Shown: piece by piece, positions 52,276 to 61,998 of the stretch
Layout: each line of letters opens with the position of its first letter
Position numbering within the stretch: position 1 is the first letter of the stretch
Source of the DNA: an uncultured Clostridia bacterium
GTDB lineage: Bacteria > Bacillota > Clostridia > Oscillospirales > Ruminococcaceae
Length of the DNA: 64,000 nt
Direction of reading: 5' to 3'
Assembly: GCA_947627205.1 (NCBI GenBank)
Contig: CANQVE010000003.1
Span: 58,789 to 122,788, forward strand
Notes under the pieces: model-generated
The model's database searches: none
What the model saw: only the letters and a program-made list of their open reading frames with translations
What the model was told of the DNA's origin: nothing
Program-made: the position numbers and the translations under genes

Positions 52276-53064
52276 TTGGGAATTGTTATAGGAGTCGTAA
52301 ACCAGAAAGGCGGAGTCGGAAAAACGACTACGACCGTAAATATTGCCGCGGGGCTGGGAGCACTCGGAAAAAAAGTTCTGCTCATTGATTTCGATCCGCA
52401 GGGAAATTCTACAACGGGTTTCGGCGTCGAGAAAAAGTCGCTCGAATATACGATTTATGACGTGATAACGGGAGAAATAAGACCTGAAAAAGCCATAATT
52501 CAGACGAAATTTAAAAACGTTTCAATTCTGCCCGCTACAAGCAAGCTCTGCAACGCCGAGCCTCTTCTCACGCAAATGGAGCAGAAAAATCTTCAGCTTA
52601 GGAAAATCGCGCTTCAGGTAAAGGATAAATACGACATTGTGCTTATTGACAGCCTGCCGTCGCTCGGGATACTTGCAGTGAATGTTCTGGCGGCGTGCGA
52701 TACGATAATAGTGCCGATGACGTGCGAGCATTTTTCGCTCGAGGGCTTGGCACAGCTTATGGTGACGATAAAGAAAGTAAGGCTGAAATTCAATCCCGAC
52801 ATAAGCATAATGGGAATTGTATTTACAATGCTCGACAAGAGGCTTGTTTCGAGCGTTGAAATAAAAAATGAAATACGAAAGAACTTTAAAAAGGACATGA
52901 TATTCAGAGCGGAAATTCCGCGCAACGTCCGCATTTCCGAAGCACAGAGCCACGGAGAGCCGATAATCTATTTCGACAAGACCTCAAAGGGCGCGGACGC
53001 TTATATAAGACTGTCAAAGGAAATACTTATGAAATGCAGACAGCGTGAAAAGGAGGGCAACTGA
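52276..53064 (+). CDS. soj: Chromosome partitioning ATPase ParA/Soj
   Basis: The start is TTG 52276 behind AAGGGGAAAG. The 262-residue protein has the deviant Walker A KGGVGKTTTTVN, the A' motif LLIDFDPQGNSTT and Walker B IVLIDSLPSLG. It is an ATP-switchable DNA-binding dimer that works with ParB on origin segregation and modulates DnaA. Its stop overlaps the parB start (TGATG). The three parS sites lie just upstream. Confidence 0.96.
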   Translation: MGIVIGVVNQKGGVGKTTTTVNIAAGLGALGKKVLLIDFDPQGNSTTGFGVEKKSLEYTIYDVITGEIRPEKAIIQTKFKNVSILPATSKLCNAEPLLTQMEQKNLQLRKIALQVKDKYDIVLIDSLPSLGILAVNVLAACDTIIVPMTCEHFSLEGLAQLMVTIKKVRLKFNPDISIMGIVFTMLDKRLVSSVEIKNEIRKNFKKDMIFRAEIPRNVRISEAQSHGEPIIYFDKTSKGADAYIRLSKEILMKCRQREKEGN

Positions 53065-53930
53065 TGGGAAGAAAGACCGAGAGCAGTTTTGACGATCTGC
53101 TTTTTGACAATGACATAGACGGCGAGGACGGCGCTGTCACGCTTAGAATAAGCGATATTGAGCCGAATAAAAATCAGCCGAGAAAGACTTTCGACAGCGA
53201 GAACCTAAAACAGTTAGCAGACTCAATTAAAGAACACGGCATATTACAGCCTATTCTTGTGCGGTCTACGTCTGTCGGGAGCTATAGGATAATTGCGGGA
53301 GAAAGACGCTGGCGCGCGGCAAAAATGGCGGGGCTTTCGGAAGTTCCCGCGCTTATACGCGACGATCTTTCCGAAGAACAGGCGGCACAGATATCCCTTA
53401 TTGAAAACCTACAGCGCGAAAACTTAAATCCCGTTGAAGAAGCTCTGGGATATAAAACGCTTCTGGACGAATATTCCATGACGCAGGAACAGCTCGCAAA
53501 GGCGCTCGGAAAAGCTCGCTCGTCGATAGCAAACAGCGTAGGGCTTCTGGCGCTTCCCGATGAAGTAAAATGGCTTCTTGCGGACGGGAAGATTTCTACG
53601 GGACATTGTAAAGTGCTTAAAGGCTTAAAGGACGAAAACAACATTGTCGTAGCGGCAAAACTCGCGGCAAAGGACAATATGTCCGTAAGAGAGCTTGAAA
53701 ACTACGTTAAGAATTTTGAAAACCTGCAGGCGGCGCAGAAAAAGAAAAAGCAGATAAAGCAAAAGCCGACTTATTATACGGAAGTAGAAGCGAGCCTTTC
53801 GGATATTCTTGAAACAAAGGTAAGAATAAACGAGGGCAAGAAAGTAAATGTATTGCAGATAGAATTTTCCGATAAGGAATTTTTAAGCAAAATTATAGAA
53901 AGATTTTTTATGGAGGACAATGAAAAATGA
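53064..53930 (+). CDS. parB: Chromosome partitioning protein ParB/Spo0J
   Basis: This 288-residue CTP-dependent DNA clamp loads at parS. It has NQPRKTFDSENLKQLADSI, the CTP-binding GERRWRAAKMAG and ENLQRENLNPVEEA, the HTH SMTQEQLAKALGKARSSIANSVGLL and a C-terminal dimerisation domain. It is cotranscribed with soj and overlaps serS by 4 bp. The nearby sites have TG instead of CG at the centre, so this protein's specificity may differ slightly from Bacillus Spo0J. Confidence 0.95.
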   Translation: MGRKTESSFDDLLFDNDIDGEDGAVTLRISDIEPNKNQPRKTFDSENLKQLADSIKEHGILQPILVRSTSVGSYRIIAGERRWRAAKMAGLSEVPALIRDDLSEEQAAQISLIENLQRENLNPVEEALGYKTLLDEYSMTQEQLAKALGKARSSIANSVGLLALPDEVKWLLADGKISTGHCKVLKGLKDENNIVVAAKLAAKDNMSVRELENYVKNFENLQAAQKKKKQIKQKPTYYTEVEASLSDILETKVRINEGKKVNVLQIEFSDKEFLSKIIERFFMEDNEK

Positions 53931-55207
53931 TAGACATTAAACTGATAAGAGAAAACCCCGAGCTTGTAAAGGAAAACATCAAAAAGAAGTTTCAGGACGC
54001 AAAGCTCCCGCTGGTAGACGAGGTTATTGAGCTTGACGTTGAAAACAGAAAGACCATTCAGCAAATGGAACAGCTGAGAGCCGACAGAAACCGCATTTCA
54101 AAGGAAATCGGCGGATTTATGGCAAAGGGCATGAAAGACGAAGCCGAAAAGGCAAAGGCGAAAATAGCGGAGTTTACCGAGGAGCAGAAACAGCTCGAAG
54201 CAAAGCAGGCTGAACTTTCTGAGAGAATAACGAAGATAATGATGACCATTCCGAACATCATTGATCCGTCTGTTCCCATAGGAAAAGACGACAGCGAGAA
54301 CGTTGAAATTACAAAATACGGCGAGCCTGTTGTTCCCGATTTTGAGATACCGTATCACAGCGAGATAATGGAAAAACTTAACGGCATTGACCTTGACGCG
54401 GCGAGAAAAGTTGCGGGAAACGGCTTCTATTATCTTATGGGCGACATAGCAAGGCTTCACTCGGCGGTGCTTTCATACGCAAGAGACTTTATGATAAACA
54501 GAGGCTTTACCTATTGCATACCGCCTTATATGATAAGAAGCAACGTTGTTACGGGCGTTATGAGCTTTGCGGAAATGGACGCCATGATGTACAAGATAGA
54601 GGGAGAGGACCTTTATCTTATCGGAACGAGCGAACATTCGATGATAGGAAAGTTTATTGACACTATCCTTGACGAAGAAAAGCTCCCGTATACCCTGACG
54701 AGCTATTCTCCCTGCTTCAGAAAAGAAAAGGGCGCGCACGGTATAGAGGAGCGCGGAGTTTATCGTATCCACCAATTTGAAAAGCAGGAAATGATCGTTG
54801 TCTGCAAGCCCGAGGATTCTCCTGTATGGTTCGACAAGCTCTGGCAGAATACGGTCGATCTGTTCCGCTCGATGGATATTCCCGTAAGGACAATTGAATG
54901 CTGTTCGGGAGACCTTGCAGATTTGAAAGTTAAGAGCTATGATGTCGAGGCATGGTCGCCCAGACAGAAGAAGTATTTTGAGGTAGGCTCCTGCTCTAAC
55001 CTCGGCGACGCGCAGGCAAGAAGACTTAAAATACGCATAAAGGGCAAGGATGGAAATTATTTCGCGCACACCCTCAACAACACCTGTGTTGCGCCTCCCA
55101 GAATGCTTATAGCGTTCCTCGAAAACAATCTGAACGCGGACGGCTCCGTAAATATACCCGAAGTATTGAGACCTTATATGGGAGGAAAAAGCAAGATTGA
55201 AGTTTAA
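53927..55207 (+). CDS. serS: Seryl-tRNA synthetase
   Basis: SerS charges tRNA-Ser and, in vivo, tRNA-Sec. The 426-residue protein has the N-terminal coiled-coil arm (about 30-100, rich in Glu/Lys/Gln), class II motif 2 as SPCFRKEKGAHG, and motif 3 as NNTCVAPPRMLIAFLENN. It overlaps parB by 4 bp (ATGA) and is followed by a hairpin at 55220-55241. Its position after spo0J matches many Firmicutes. Confidence 0.97.
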   Translation: MIDIKLIRENPELVKENIKKKFQDAKLPLVDEVIELDVENRKTIQQMEQLRADRNRISKEIGGFMAKGMKDEAEKAKAKIAEFTEEQKQLEAKQAELSERITKIMMTIPNIIDPSVPIGKDDSENVEITKYGEPVVPDFEIPYHSEIMEKLNGIDLDAARKVAGNGFYYLMGDIARLHSAVLSYARDFMINRGFTYCIPPYMIRSNVVTGVMSFAEMDAMMYKIEGEDLYLIGTSEHSMIGKFIDTILDEEKLPYTLTSYSPCFRKEKGAHGIEERGVYRIHQFEKQEMIVVCKPEDSPVWFDKLWQNTVDLFRSMDIPVRTIECCSGDLADLKVKSYDVEAWSPRQKKYFEVGSCSNLGDAQARRLKIRIKGKDGNYFAHTLNNTCVAPPRMLIAFLENNLNADGSVNIPEVLRPYMGGKSKIEV

Positions 55208-55217
55208 CTATTAAAGT

Positions 55218-55243
55218 TTCGGAGCTTCTTCGGAAGCTCCGCA
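55218..55243 (+). terminator. serS terminator-like hairpin
   Basis: GGAGCTTC (55221-55228), loop TTCG, GAAGCTCC (55233-55240). A stable tetraloop but only a short T-tract. Confidence 0.5.
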
Positions 55244-55268
55244 ATTTAAACCGCAGTTTGGAGGATCT

Positions 55269-55973
55269 ATGGCATCATTTGTTTCACTAAAAGACGTCTA
55301 CAAGCGTTATCAGGTCGGAGAAGTCACAATAAACGCTTCCGACGGTATGACCTTTGATATAGAAAAAGGCGAGCTTGCCGTTATAGTAGGACCGTCGGGT
55401 TCAGGAAAAACAACGGTTTTAAATATGCTCGGCGGTATGGACAGCTGTGACGAGGGAATTATTTCCGTTGACGGTTCAAGGATAAGCGGTTATAACCGCA
55501 AACAACTGACGCTCTACAGAAGATATGAAGTTGGATTTATATTCCAATTTTACAATTTACTTCCAAATCTGACGGCAAAGGAAAATGTCGAAATAGCGGG
55601 ACAGACAAACAAGGACTACATACCCGCAGTCGATATACTCGAAAAGGTGGGGCTTGGAGAAAGAATAAACAACTTTCCTGCCCAGCTTTCGGGAGGAGAA
55701 CAGCAAAGAGTGTCTATTGCGAGGGCGCTCGCGAAAAAGCCTAAACTGCTTTTGTGCGACGAGCCGACGGGCGCGCTCGATTATAATACGGGAAAGATGA
55801 TATTAAAACTGCTTCAGGATACCTGCCGAAAGGACGGAATGACGGTAATTCTCGTGACTCACAACACCGCCATTACCCCTATGGCGGACAGAGTGATAAA
55901 GATAAAAAACAGCAAGGTCGACAGCATTCGCATAAACGAAAAGCCGACTCCCGTAGAAGAAATAGAGTGGTAA
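55269..55973 (+). CDS. ABC transporter ATP-binding protein (MacB/LolD type)
   Basis: This 234-residue ATPase has Walker [10 protein letters not shown], signature LSGGEQQRV, Walker [13 protein letters not shown] and an H-loop in LVTHN. This sequence type pairs with FtsX-like permeases in mechanotransmission transporters. The matching permease gene starts 21 bp downstream. TTGGAGGA precedes the ATG. The substrate or signal is unknown. Confidence 0.92.
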   Translation: MASFVSLKDVYKRYQVGEVTINASDGMTFDIEKGELAVIVGPSGSGKTTVLNMLGGMDSCDEGIISVDGSRISGYNRKQLTLYRRYEVGFIFQFYNLLPNLTAKENVEIAGQTNKDYIPAVDILEKVGLGERINNFPAQLSGGEQQRVSIARALAKKPKLLLCDEPTGALDYNTGKMILKLLQDTCRKDGMTVILVTHNTAITPMADRVIKIKNSKVDSIRINEKPTPVEEIEW

Positions 55974-55994
55974 TTATTCATTTTAGGTGATGTT

Positions 55995-58900
55995 TTGAAA
56001 GCATTTAATAAAAATACATTTCGCGAGATATCGAAAACAAAAAACAGATTTTTTTCGATATTGCTTATATGTGCAATAGGTGTCGGTTTTTTCAGCGGCG
56101 TCAGGGCGACCTGCGACGACATGAAAACAACTGCGGACAATTTTTATGACGAAAACTGTCTGTTTGATATAAGGGTGCTGTCGTCTTTCGGGCTTACAGA
56201 CGGCGACAAAGAGGCGCTTCTGGAGATAGACGGCATTGACGGAGTTTATACTTCTAAGTATACCGACCTCTCACTTCATAATAAAGAACACGAATATCTG
56301 ACGCGCGTATACTCGGCGCAGAATGAAGATATAAATAAGATAGATATGGTTGAGGGCAGGAATATCGAAAACGAGGGAGAATGTCTGATAAGCTGCAATT
56401 TCGTGAAATCGGGAGTAGCGGGCATAGGCGAAAAAATAACCCTCGAGGACCTAACCGAAGCGGACGAATTTCCGCTTTCCAAAAAAGAATACACGGTCGT
56501 GGGCTTATATAATACGCCGATGTTCATTTCCATAACGCAAAGAGGAAGCACAAATATCGGCGACGGCTCTATAGATGCGTTTATGATAGTAGACGAAAAG
56601 GATTTTACGCAGGACGTTTATACGGAGATATACGCGACTTCGGATAAACTTAAAAGCGAAAAGAGCTATTCGGACGAATACAAGAGCCTGCGCGACGAGC
56701 TGGTGGATAAGCTCGAAGAGCTGGGCGTAAAACGAAGCGAGATAAGAACGGACGAAGTCCTCGGAGAAGCAAGACAGGAGATCGCTGACGGAGAAGAGGA
56801 GCTTGAACAGGCGAAAATCGACGGAGAAAAAGAGCTTTCCGACGCGAAGCAGGAGCTTGACGACGGCAAACAGGAAATAGAGGACGGAGAAAAAGAGCTT
56901 CTTGACGCGAAGAAAGAACTTGACGACGGCAAAAAAGAAATAGAGGACGGAGAGAAAGAACTTGCCAGTGCGAAGAAAGAGCTTGACGACGGAAAAATTC
57001 AGCTCGACGACGCGCAAAAACAGCTTGATGACGCGCTGAAAGAGCTTGATGACGGAAAGAAACAGCTCCAAGACGGAAAGAAAGTTCTTGATGATACAGC
57101 TAAACAGCTTTCGGAAGCGCAGGCTCAGCTTGATGAAAACAGAAAACAGCTCGAAGCGGGCAGGACTGCTCTCGAAGCGGCAAAAGCGGAGTTTAATGCA
57201 AACCTCGCGCAGTATGAAAGCGCCGAGGCTGAATTGAAATCAAAGGAAGAACAGCTTTTAGCCGCGGAGCAGATGTTCGGAAAAGAAGCCATGGCAAGCT
57301 ACAGAGCGCAGTTTGAGGCGGCAAAACAGCTCCTCGCCGAAAATAAGGCTCAGCTTGACGCGGGAAAAACTCAGCTTGACGAGCAGGAGCAAACGCTTGT
57401 TGAGGGAGAAAAGGCTCTTGCCGACGGGCAGAAGCAGATAGACGAAAACCGCGCGCTTTATGAAAGCGGTGTTAAAGAATACAACGAAAACGAAAAGAAA
57501 CTTTCCGACGCAGAAAAGCAATATAACGAGGGATATGCCGAATTTTCCGAGAAAAAAGCCGAATATGAAAAGGGTGTAAAGGAATACGAAAACGGCGCGA
57601 AGAAAATTGCCGACGCAAAGAAAAAATACAACGACGGTCTCAAGGAATATGAGGACGGCTTAAAGGAAATAGAGGACGCGAAAGTAAAATACGCCGACGG
57701 TCTTAAAGAGTACGAGGACGGCATAAAGGAATACAACGAGAAGATAGCCGACGCGGAAAAGGAAATTGCCGACGCAAAACAAAAGCTCGCCGACGCAGGA
57801 AGCGCGGAATGGTATTTATTCGACCGAGAGGACAACGTAGGCTATGCCGAATATGAGTCAAACGCGGAGAGAATAAATAAAATTTCCGCTATTTTCCCGA
57901 TCTTTTTCCTGCTTGTGGCGGGGCTTGTCTGCCTTACGACAATGTCGAGAATGGTAGAAGAACAGCGAACGCAGATAGGAACATTGAAAGCCCTCGGTTA
58001 TTCGAGCGGGGCAATTGTAAGGCACTATATGATATACGCCGTTTTGGGAGCGCTTGTCGGAGGGATAGGCGGCGCGTTTTTCGGGTGCGTGCTGTTTCCT
58101 TGGGTAATTATGTATGCATATTCTATGATGTATAACATAACCGATTTTGTTTTCCTGTTTGCGCCCGACAATATCATTTTCTCCGTAGGCTCTATGACCG
58201 CGGCGATTGCGATTACGGTATATTTCAGCTGTCGAAAAGCTCTCGGCGAAACGCCTGCTTCTCTTATGCGCCCGAAAGCGCCGAAAGCGGGAAAGCGCAT
58301 ATTGCTCGAAAAAATTCCGTTTATCTGGAACAGAATGAATTTCTTCGCAAAAATAAGCGGACGAAACCTTTTCAGATATAAGCGCAGAATGTTTATGACA
58401 GTGGTGGGAATTGCGGGCTGTACAGCGCTTTCGCTGACGGGATTCGGACTTAAAGACTCCATTTCGGATATTGTAGACCTGCAGTATAAGAGCATATACA
58501 AATACAGCGGATATGTAGCTTATGACGAAAACGCAAGCGACAGCGAGCTTCAGACGGTCTATGACGATATGCTCGGATATAACCCCGACACAAATTATAC
58601 AAGAGCGCTTATAAAGCAATATGAGACGAAGTTTGAAAATAGCACGGTGCAGTGTTATGTAACGGCGGTCGAAAATACGCAGATATTTGAAAGTTTTGTG
58701 GATATACACGAGCGCGTGTCGCGTGAAAAAGTGTCCATAAGCAACGGCGCGGTGATCACCGAAAAAGCCGCGAAGCTCCTCGGCGCAAAAGTCGGAGACG
58801 AGATAGAGCTTTCCATAGGCGGAGGCAAGACCAGAAAGGTAAAAATTTCGGGAATAACCGAGCAGTATACAAGCCACTATCTTTACATAAGCGGAAGTCA

Positions 58901-59483
58901 GTATGAAGAAATTTTCGGCGAAGCGCCGAAATACAACATAGTTTATTTTGACAACGGTATAACAGGCGATGACAGCGAGGAAATAAACAAGTTCAGCGAG
59001 ATAATGCTTAAAAATGAAAATATCCTCGCGGTAATGATGAATGCAACGTCGCTTTCTTCGATAAAAGAAACGCTGTCTATAATGGACTTGGTGACGATAG
59101 TGCTTATCGTGTCGGCGGGAGCGCTGGCGCTTGTCGTGCTTTACAATCTGTCGAACGTCAATATTACGGAGAGGATACGCGAGATAGCGACGCTGAAAGT
59201 TTTGGGCTTTTATGATGCGGAAGTTTCGAGCTATGTTTTCCGCGAAAACATCGTTCTGTCAATTATGGGCGGTGCGGTCGGACTTCTCCTCGGACACTGG
59301 CTTTGCATGTTCGTAATAACGACTGCGGAGATAGACGAGGTTATGTTCGGGCGCGTGATACATCCGCTTTCATACTTATGGGCATTTTTGGTGACGATAG
59401 GCTTTTCGCTTATGGTAAATCTTATCATGACGCGAACGCTTAAAAAGATAAGCATGGTTGAATCACTTAAATCTGTCGAGTAA
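55995..59483 (+). CDS. FtsX-like permease with giant extracytoplasmic coiled coil
   Basis: The start is TTG 55995 after TTAGGTGATG. The 1162-residue protein has a first helix near 17-37 and an extracytoplasmic domain. A very long heptad-repeat region (about 255-620) follows, built of units such as ELDDGKK, EIEDGEK and QLDDAQK. Three membrane segments lie at about 630-760, then a second extracytoplasmic domain, and three final helices form the second FtsX core (about 1030-1155). The coil is long enough to reach through the cell wall. It works with the preceding ATPase. Whether it signals, extracts lipids or acts on wall enzymes is unknown. Confidence 0.9.
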   Translation: MKAFNKNTFREISKTKNRFFSILLICAIGVGFFSGVRATCDDMKTTADNFYDENCLFDIRVLSSFGLTDGDKEALLEIDGIDGVYTSKYTDLSLHNKEHEYLTRVYSAQNEDINKIDMVEGRNIENEGECLISCNFVKSGVAGIGEKITLEDLTEADEFPLSKKEYTVVGLYNTPMFISITQRGSTNIGDGSIDAFMIVDEKDFTQDVYTEIYATSDKLKSEKSYSDEYKSLRDELVDKLEELGVKRSEIRTDEVLGEARQEIADGEEELEQAKIDGEKELSDAKQELDDGKQEIEDGEKELLDAKKELDDGKKEIEDGEKELASAKKELDDGKIQLDDAQKQLDDALKELDDGKKQLQDGKKVLDDTAKQLSEAQAQLDENRKQLEAGRTALEAAKAEFNANLAQYESAEAELKSKEEQLLAAEQMFGKEAMASYRAQFEAAKQLLAENKAQLDAGKTQLDEQEQTLVEGEKALADGQKQIDENRALYESGVKEYNENEKKLSDAEKQYNEGYAEFSEKKAEYEKGVKEYENGAKKIADAKKKYNDGLKEYEDGLKEIEDAKVKYADGLKEYEDGIKEYNEKIADAEKEIADAKQKLADAGSAEWYLFDREDNVGYAEYESNAERINKISAIFPIFFLLVAGLVCLTTMSRMVEEQRTQIGTLKALGYSSGAIVRHYMIYAVLGALVGGIGGAFFGCVLFPWVIMYAYSMMYNITDFVFLFAPDNIIFSVGSMTAAIAITVYFSCRKALGETPASLMRPKAPKAGKRILLEKIPFIWNRMNFFAKISGRNLFRYKRRMFMTVVGIAGCTALSLTGFGLKDSISDIVDLQYKSIYKYSGYVAYDENASDSELQTVYDDMLGYNPDTNYTRALIKQYETKFENSTVQCYVTAVENTQIFESFVDIHERVSREKVSISNGAVITEKAAKLLGAKVGDEIELSIGGGKTRKVKISGITEQYTSHYLYISGSQYEEIFGEAPKYNIVYFDNGITGDDSEEINKFSEIMLKNENILAVMMNATSLSSIKETLSIMDLVTIVLIVSAGALALVVLYNLSNVNITERIREIATLKVLGFYDAEVSSYVFRENIVLSIMGGAVGLLLGHWLCMFVITTAEIDEVMFGRVIHPLSYLWAFLVTIGFSLMVNLIMTRTLKKISMVESLKSVE

Positions 59484-59508
59484 CGGTTAAAACTTTGGAG
59501 ATTGTCTT

Positions 59509-60453
59509 ATGATAGAAAATATTGTAACAATAAAGCTCAATGTGGACGAGGAGCTTGTTATCAGGAAAAATTCGCTCTGTGCGGTAAATCCGACTACCGA
59601 CAAGAGAATTGCCGTTGTAACGGGAATACACGGCGACGAGCTCGAGGGGCAGTATATCTGCTATAAGCTGGTAAAGACGATAACCGAGAAAATGCAGAAC
59701 CTCAAAGGGCGAATTGACATCTATCCCGCGATAAATCCTCTTGGAATGGAAAGCGTGAGCAGGGCGGTGCCTACTTCGGGGCTCGACATGAACAAGCTGT
59801 TTTCGGCGGGAGAAGACTTAGGCTCAAACTCGGAGAATATCGGAAAGAAGATAGTAGAGGACATAAAGGGCGCGGACTTATGTGTGGATATCCATGCGAG
59901 CAATCTGTTTATAAGAGAGATACCGCAGGTCAGAATTGCGCCGAAAAACTCGGACAGTCTGCTTAAATATGCCAGAAAGCTGAACACCGACCTTATCTGG
60001 CTTCATGAAAGCGGAGCGGTCGGAGGCGGTTCGCTTGCGGAGGCGCTCATAGAAGAGGGTGTACCGACGCTTGCGGTCGAAATGGGAGTAGGCGGAAGAA
60101 TTGACATTATATACTGCGAGCAGATACTTCACGGGATATTCAACATTATGAACTATCTCGGGATATGGGAGGACGAAGAAGACGGCATTTCAAACCCCGT
60201 TGTGGCGCGGGACAATGCCGTACATGTCGTACACTCCGTAGGGAGCGGGATATTTATCCCTGCCGCGGAGCATAATATGTGGCTGGAAAAGGGAAGCGCG
60301 ATAGGAGAGATAGTTACTCCTATAACGGGAACGAAAGTTCAGGTCATAACCGCTCCCGTAAGCGGGGTGGTATTTTCTTTGAGAGAATACCCCATTGTTT
60401 ACGAGGGGAGCGTTATTGCGAGAATGCTGGACTTGAACAACAACAGGATGTAA
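59509..60453 (+). CDS. Succinylglutamate desuccinylase/aspartoacylase-family (M14) deacylase
   Basis: This 314-residue zinc enzyme has the metal site H41-x-x-E44 (GIHGDELEG) and H129 (VDIHASN), and the substrate motif MNKLF. A C-terminal beta domain resembles a biotinyl-like fold (ITAPVSGVVFSLREYPIVYEG). Family members cleave N-acyl amino acids; the real substrate is unknown. TTGGAG precedes the ATG. The DtxR regulator follows 11 bp later, suggesting metal-linked regulation of this pair. It lies 25 bp after the permease gene and may share its transcript. Confidence 0.86.
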   Translation: MIENIVTIKLNVDEELVIRKNSLCAVNPTTDKRIAVVTGIHGDELEGQYICYKLVKTITEKMQNLKGRIDIYPAINPLGMESVSRAVPTSGLDMNKLFSAGEDLGSNSENIGKKIVEDIKGADLCVDIHASNLFIREIPQVRIAPKNSDSLLKYARKLNTDLIWLHESGAVGGGSLAEALIEEGVPTLAVEMGVGGRIDIIYCEQILHGIFNIMNYLGIWEDEEDGISNPVVARDNAVHVVHSVGSGIFIPAAEHNMWLEKGSAIGEIVTPITGTKVQVITAPVSGVVFSLREYPIVYEGSVIARMLDLNNNRM

Positions 60454-60464
60454 AGGAAAAGGCT

Positions 60465-60857
60465 ATGAAAGACAGAATTTTGGAATCAAAGGAAAACTAT
60501 CTCGAAACGATACTCATTCTTCGGAACAGGCAGGGAAATGTGCGGTCGGTAGATATTGCCGCGGAGATGGATTTTACAAAGCCGTCGGTGAGCGTTGCGA
60601 TGAAAAATCTTCGCAGCGAGGGGTGTATTGAGGTCGATAAGAGCGGGTATATAACGCTGACGGAAAAGGGGCTTGAAATAGCGGAAAAGGTCTATGAAAG
60701 GCACTTGCTGTTTACGGAGTGGCTGACTTCTCTCGGAATACCGAAAGAAACGGCGGAAGAGGACGCCTGCAGAATGGAGCATTGCCTGTCGGCGGAGAGC
60801 TTTGCGGCGATCAAAGCGTATATTGAGAAGCACGGCAAGGGTTCAGACAGCCGATAA
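60465..60857 (+). CDS. DtxR-family metal-dependent transcriptional regulator (MntR/IdeR-like)
   Basis: From ATG 60465 (AAAGGAAAAGG upstream) the protein has 130 residues: a winged HTH (VRSVDIAAEMDFTKPSVSVAMKNLRSEG) and a dimerisation/metal domain (ERHLLFTEWLTSLGIPKETAEEDACRMEHCLSAES) with the His, Glu and Cys/Met positions used for Mn or Fe. No SH3-like third domain is present, as in MntR. No metal transporter is adjacent. The stop codon lies within structured element S, copy 3. Confidence 0.9.
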   Translation: MKDRILESKENYLETILILRNRQGNVRSVDIAAEMDFTKPSVSVAMKNLRSEGCIEVDKSGYITLTEKGLEIAEKVYERHLLFTEWLTSLGIPKETAEEDACRMEHCLSAESFAAIKAYIEKHGKGSDSR

Positions 60858-60948
60858 AACCCCATCTACGTCGTCAGAGCCCCTGCGGCAGGCACAAAGC
60901 CTAGCCGCAGGGGCTCTTCCTAGTATCTGGGGCTTTCTCGGCTGTCTG
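60844..60948 (+). repeat. Structured element S, copy 3
   Basis: Outer arms CAGACAGCCGA and TCGGCTGTCTG differ from copies 1 and 2 but pair perfectly. The inner hairpin is extended: AGAGCCCCTGCGGC pairs with GCCGCAGGGGCTCT, around the invariant AGGC-ACAAA-GCCT core. It overlaps the last 14 bases of the DtxR-type gene and is in the same orientation as copies 1 and 2. Confidence 0.7.
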
Positions 60949-60967
60949 ACATCGCCTGACAAAAAGG

Positions 60968-61375
60968 GTTGAGAGATTAGAGGCTGGATACTGTTTCGAG
61001 CGGCGAACAACGTTTGACATCAAAACCACATAACGGGCGGCGACGCAGAAGTTTTTTGAAAAGGGAGCCCTGCTAGAGGCTAGAGGTTAGAAGCAAGAGG
61101 CAAAAATAAGTTTCGAGTGGAAAACAACGTTTCCACTATCCGACCGCGCCGTAAGGCGCGGTATTTGGGTTTCCAAAGGGCGCATTGCGCCCTTTGGTGG
61201 GGGCGCGGGGGCAAAGCCCCCGCAATCCGTTAATTAGCGCATCAGGTTAAATGCCTACGGCATTGAACCTGGGGTGCGGGGAAAACAAGAGTTTTCCCCG
61301 CATTTAGATTTTCAAAATGAAATTTTGAAAATCTAAATCTGCTGGAGGGGGAGCGGGGGAACCGGCAGGTTCCCT
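60968..61375 (+). repeat. R1 multi-hairpin repeat, long copy
   Basis: After GATTAGAGGCTG-type units come H2, CCAAAGGGCGCA/TGCGCCCTTTGG (61173-61197); H3, GCGGGGGC/GCCCCCGC (61205-61223); H4, CAGGTTAAATGCC/GGCATTGAACCTG (61243-61271); H5, TGCGGGGAAAAC/GTTTTCCCCGCA (61275-61302); and H6, TTAGATTTTCAAAAT with its complement (about 61304-61336). An internal GAGGCTAGAGGTTAG stretch (61073-61100) looks like an extra MITE fragment. No gene is seen between 60858 and 61998. Confidence 0.75.
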
Positions 61376-61555
61376 CCGCGGTTTGGTTATTGACAGTGAT
61401 AAATGAACGAACCTTTTTGCGACTATGTGCGATTAATTCAAATCAGCGTTAAGAATAGCGAACTTCTTTCGGTTATGCGCTATGGGCTAACGGAAAAGCA
61501 GTTAATAAACCTTAACGAACTTAATTTCACGCTCTTAGGTAAATCCACTTTCGAG

Positions 61556-61830
61556 GTTGTTCCACGCTCAAAACCTCTTTGTAAGATTGCCGTTTCAAAG
61601 CACGGCTTTGAAACGGCAATGCGGGGAAAACTCTTGTTTTCCCCGCACCCTTTAGCGCTAAGAAGCGTTTGCGGGGACTCCGTCCCCGCACCCCTGCCAG
61701 AGGGGAAAAATTTTTTGAAAAAAATTTTTTCCCTCTGGACTCCCTTTTCAAAAAACTTTAATGCGCCGCCCGTGCGGTGCTTGAAAATTGAAAAGCTGTT
61801 CGCCGCTCGAAACAACTTTCGGCTTTCATA
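61556..61830 (-). repeat. R1 multi-hairpin repeat, inverted copy
   Basis: H6 arms TTGCCGTTTCAAAGC and complement (61588-61619), H5 (61620-61647), H3 GCGGGGAC/GTCCCCGC (61671-61689) and H2 CCAGAGGG/CCCTCTGG (61697-61738) appear in reverse order. H4 is missing. It faces the copy at 60968-61375, with about 180 bp between. Confidence 0.75.
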
Positions 61831-61917
61831 AGAGTTTCTTGCTTTGTGCAAATTCCACAAAATTCCTCTGTCAAATAGTAATAATTCTCCAAATTCATTT
61901 ACAGCGTGCAAAAAATC

Positions 61918-61946
61918 TTGAAAAAAAGATTGAAATAATATATAAT
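61918..61946 (+). promoter_or_regulatory. pgi promoter and leader hairpin
   Basis: TTGAAA (61918-61923), 17 bp, TATAAT (61941-61946). The leader that follows contains GTCTGTG and CACAGAC, an inverted pair at about 61958-61979, 20 bp ahead of the ATG. Confidence 0.75.
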
Positions 61947-61998
61947 ATAGACAGGAGGTCTGTGGCGAAGTTCACAGACGGAAAGGAGAATTTTTTAA

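Noticed and set aside
61403..61831. A 142-codon open frame between the DtxR-type gene and pgi
   Set aside because: It runs straight through the inverted R1 hairpin repeat, translating palindromes and A/T runs, with no ribosome-binding site or family motif.
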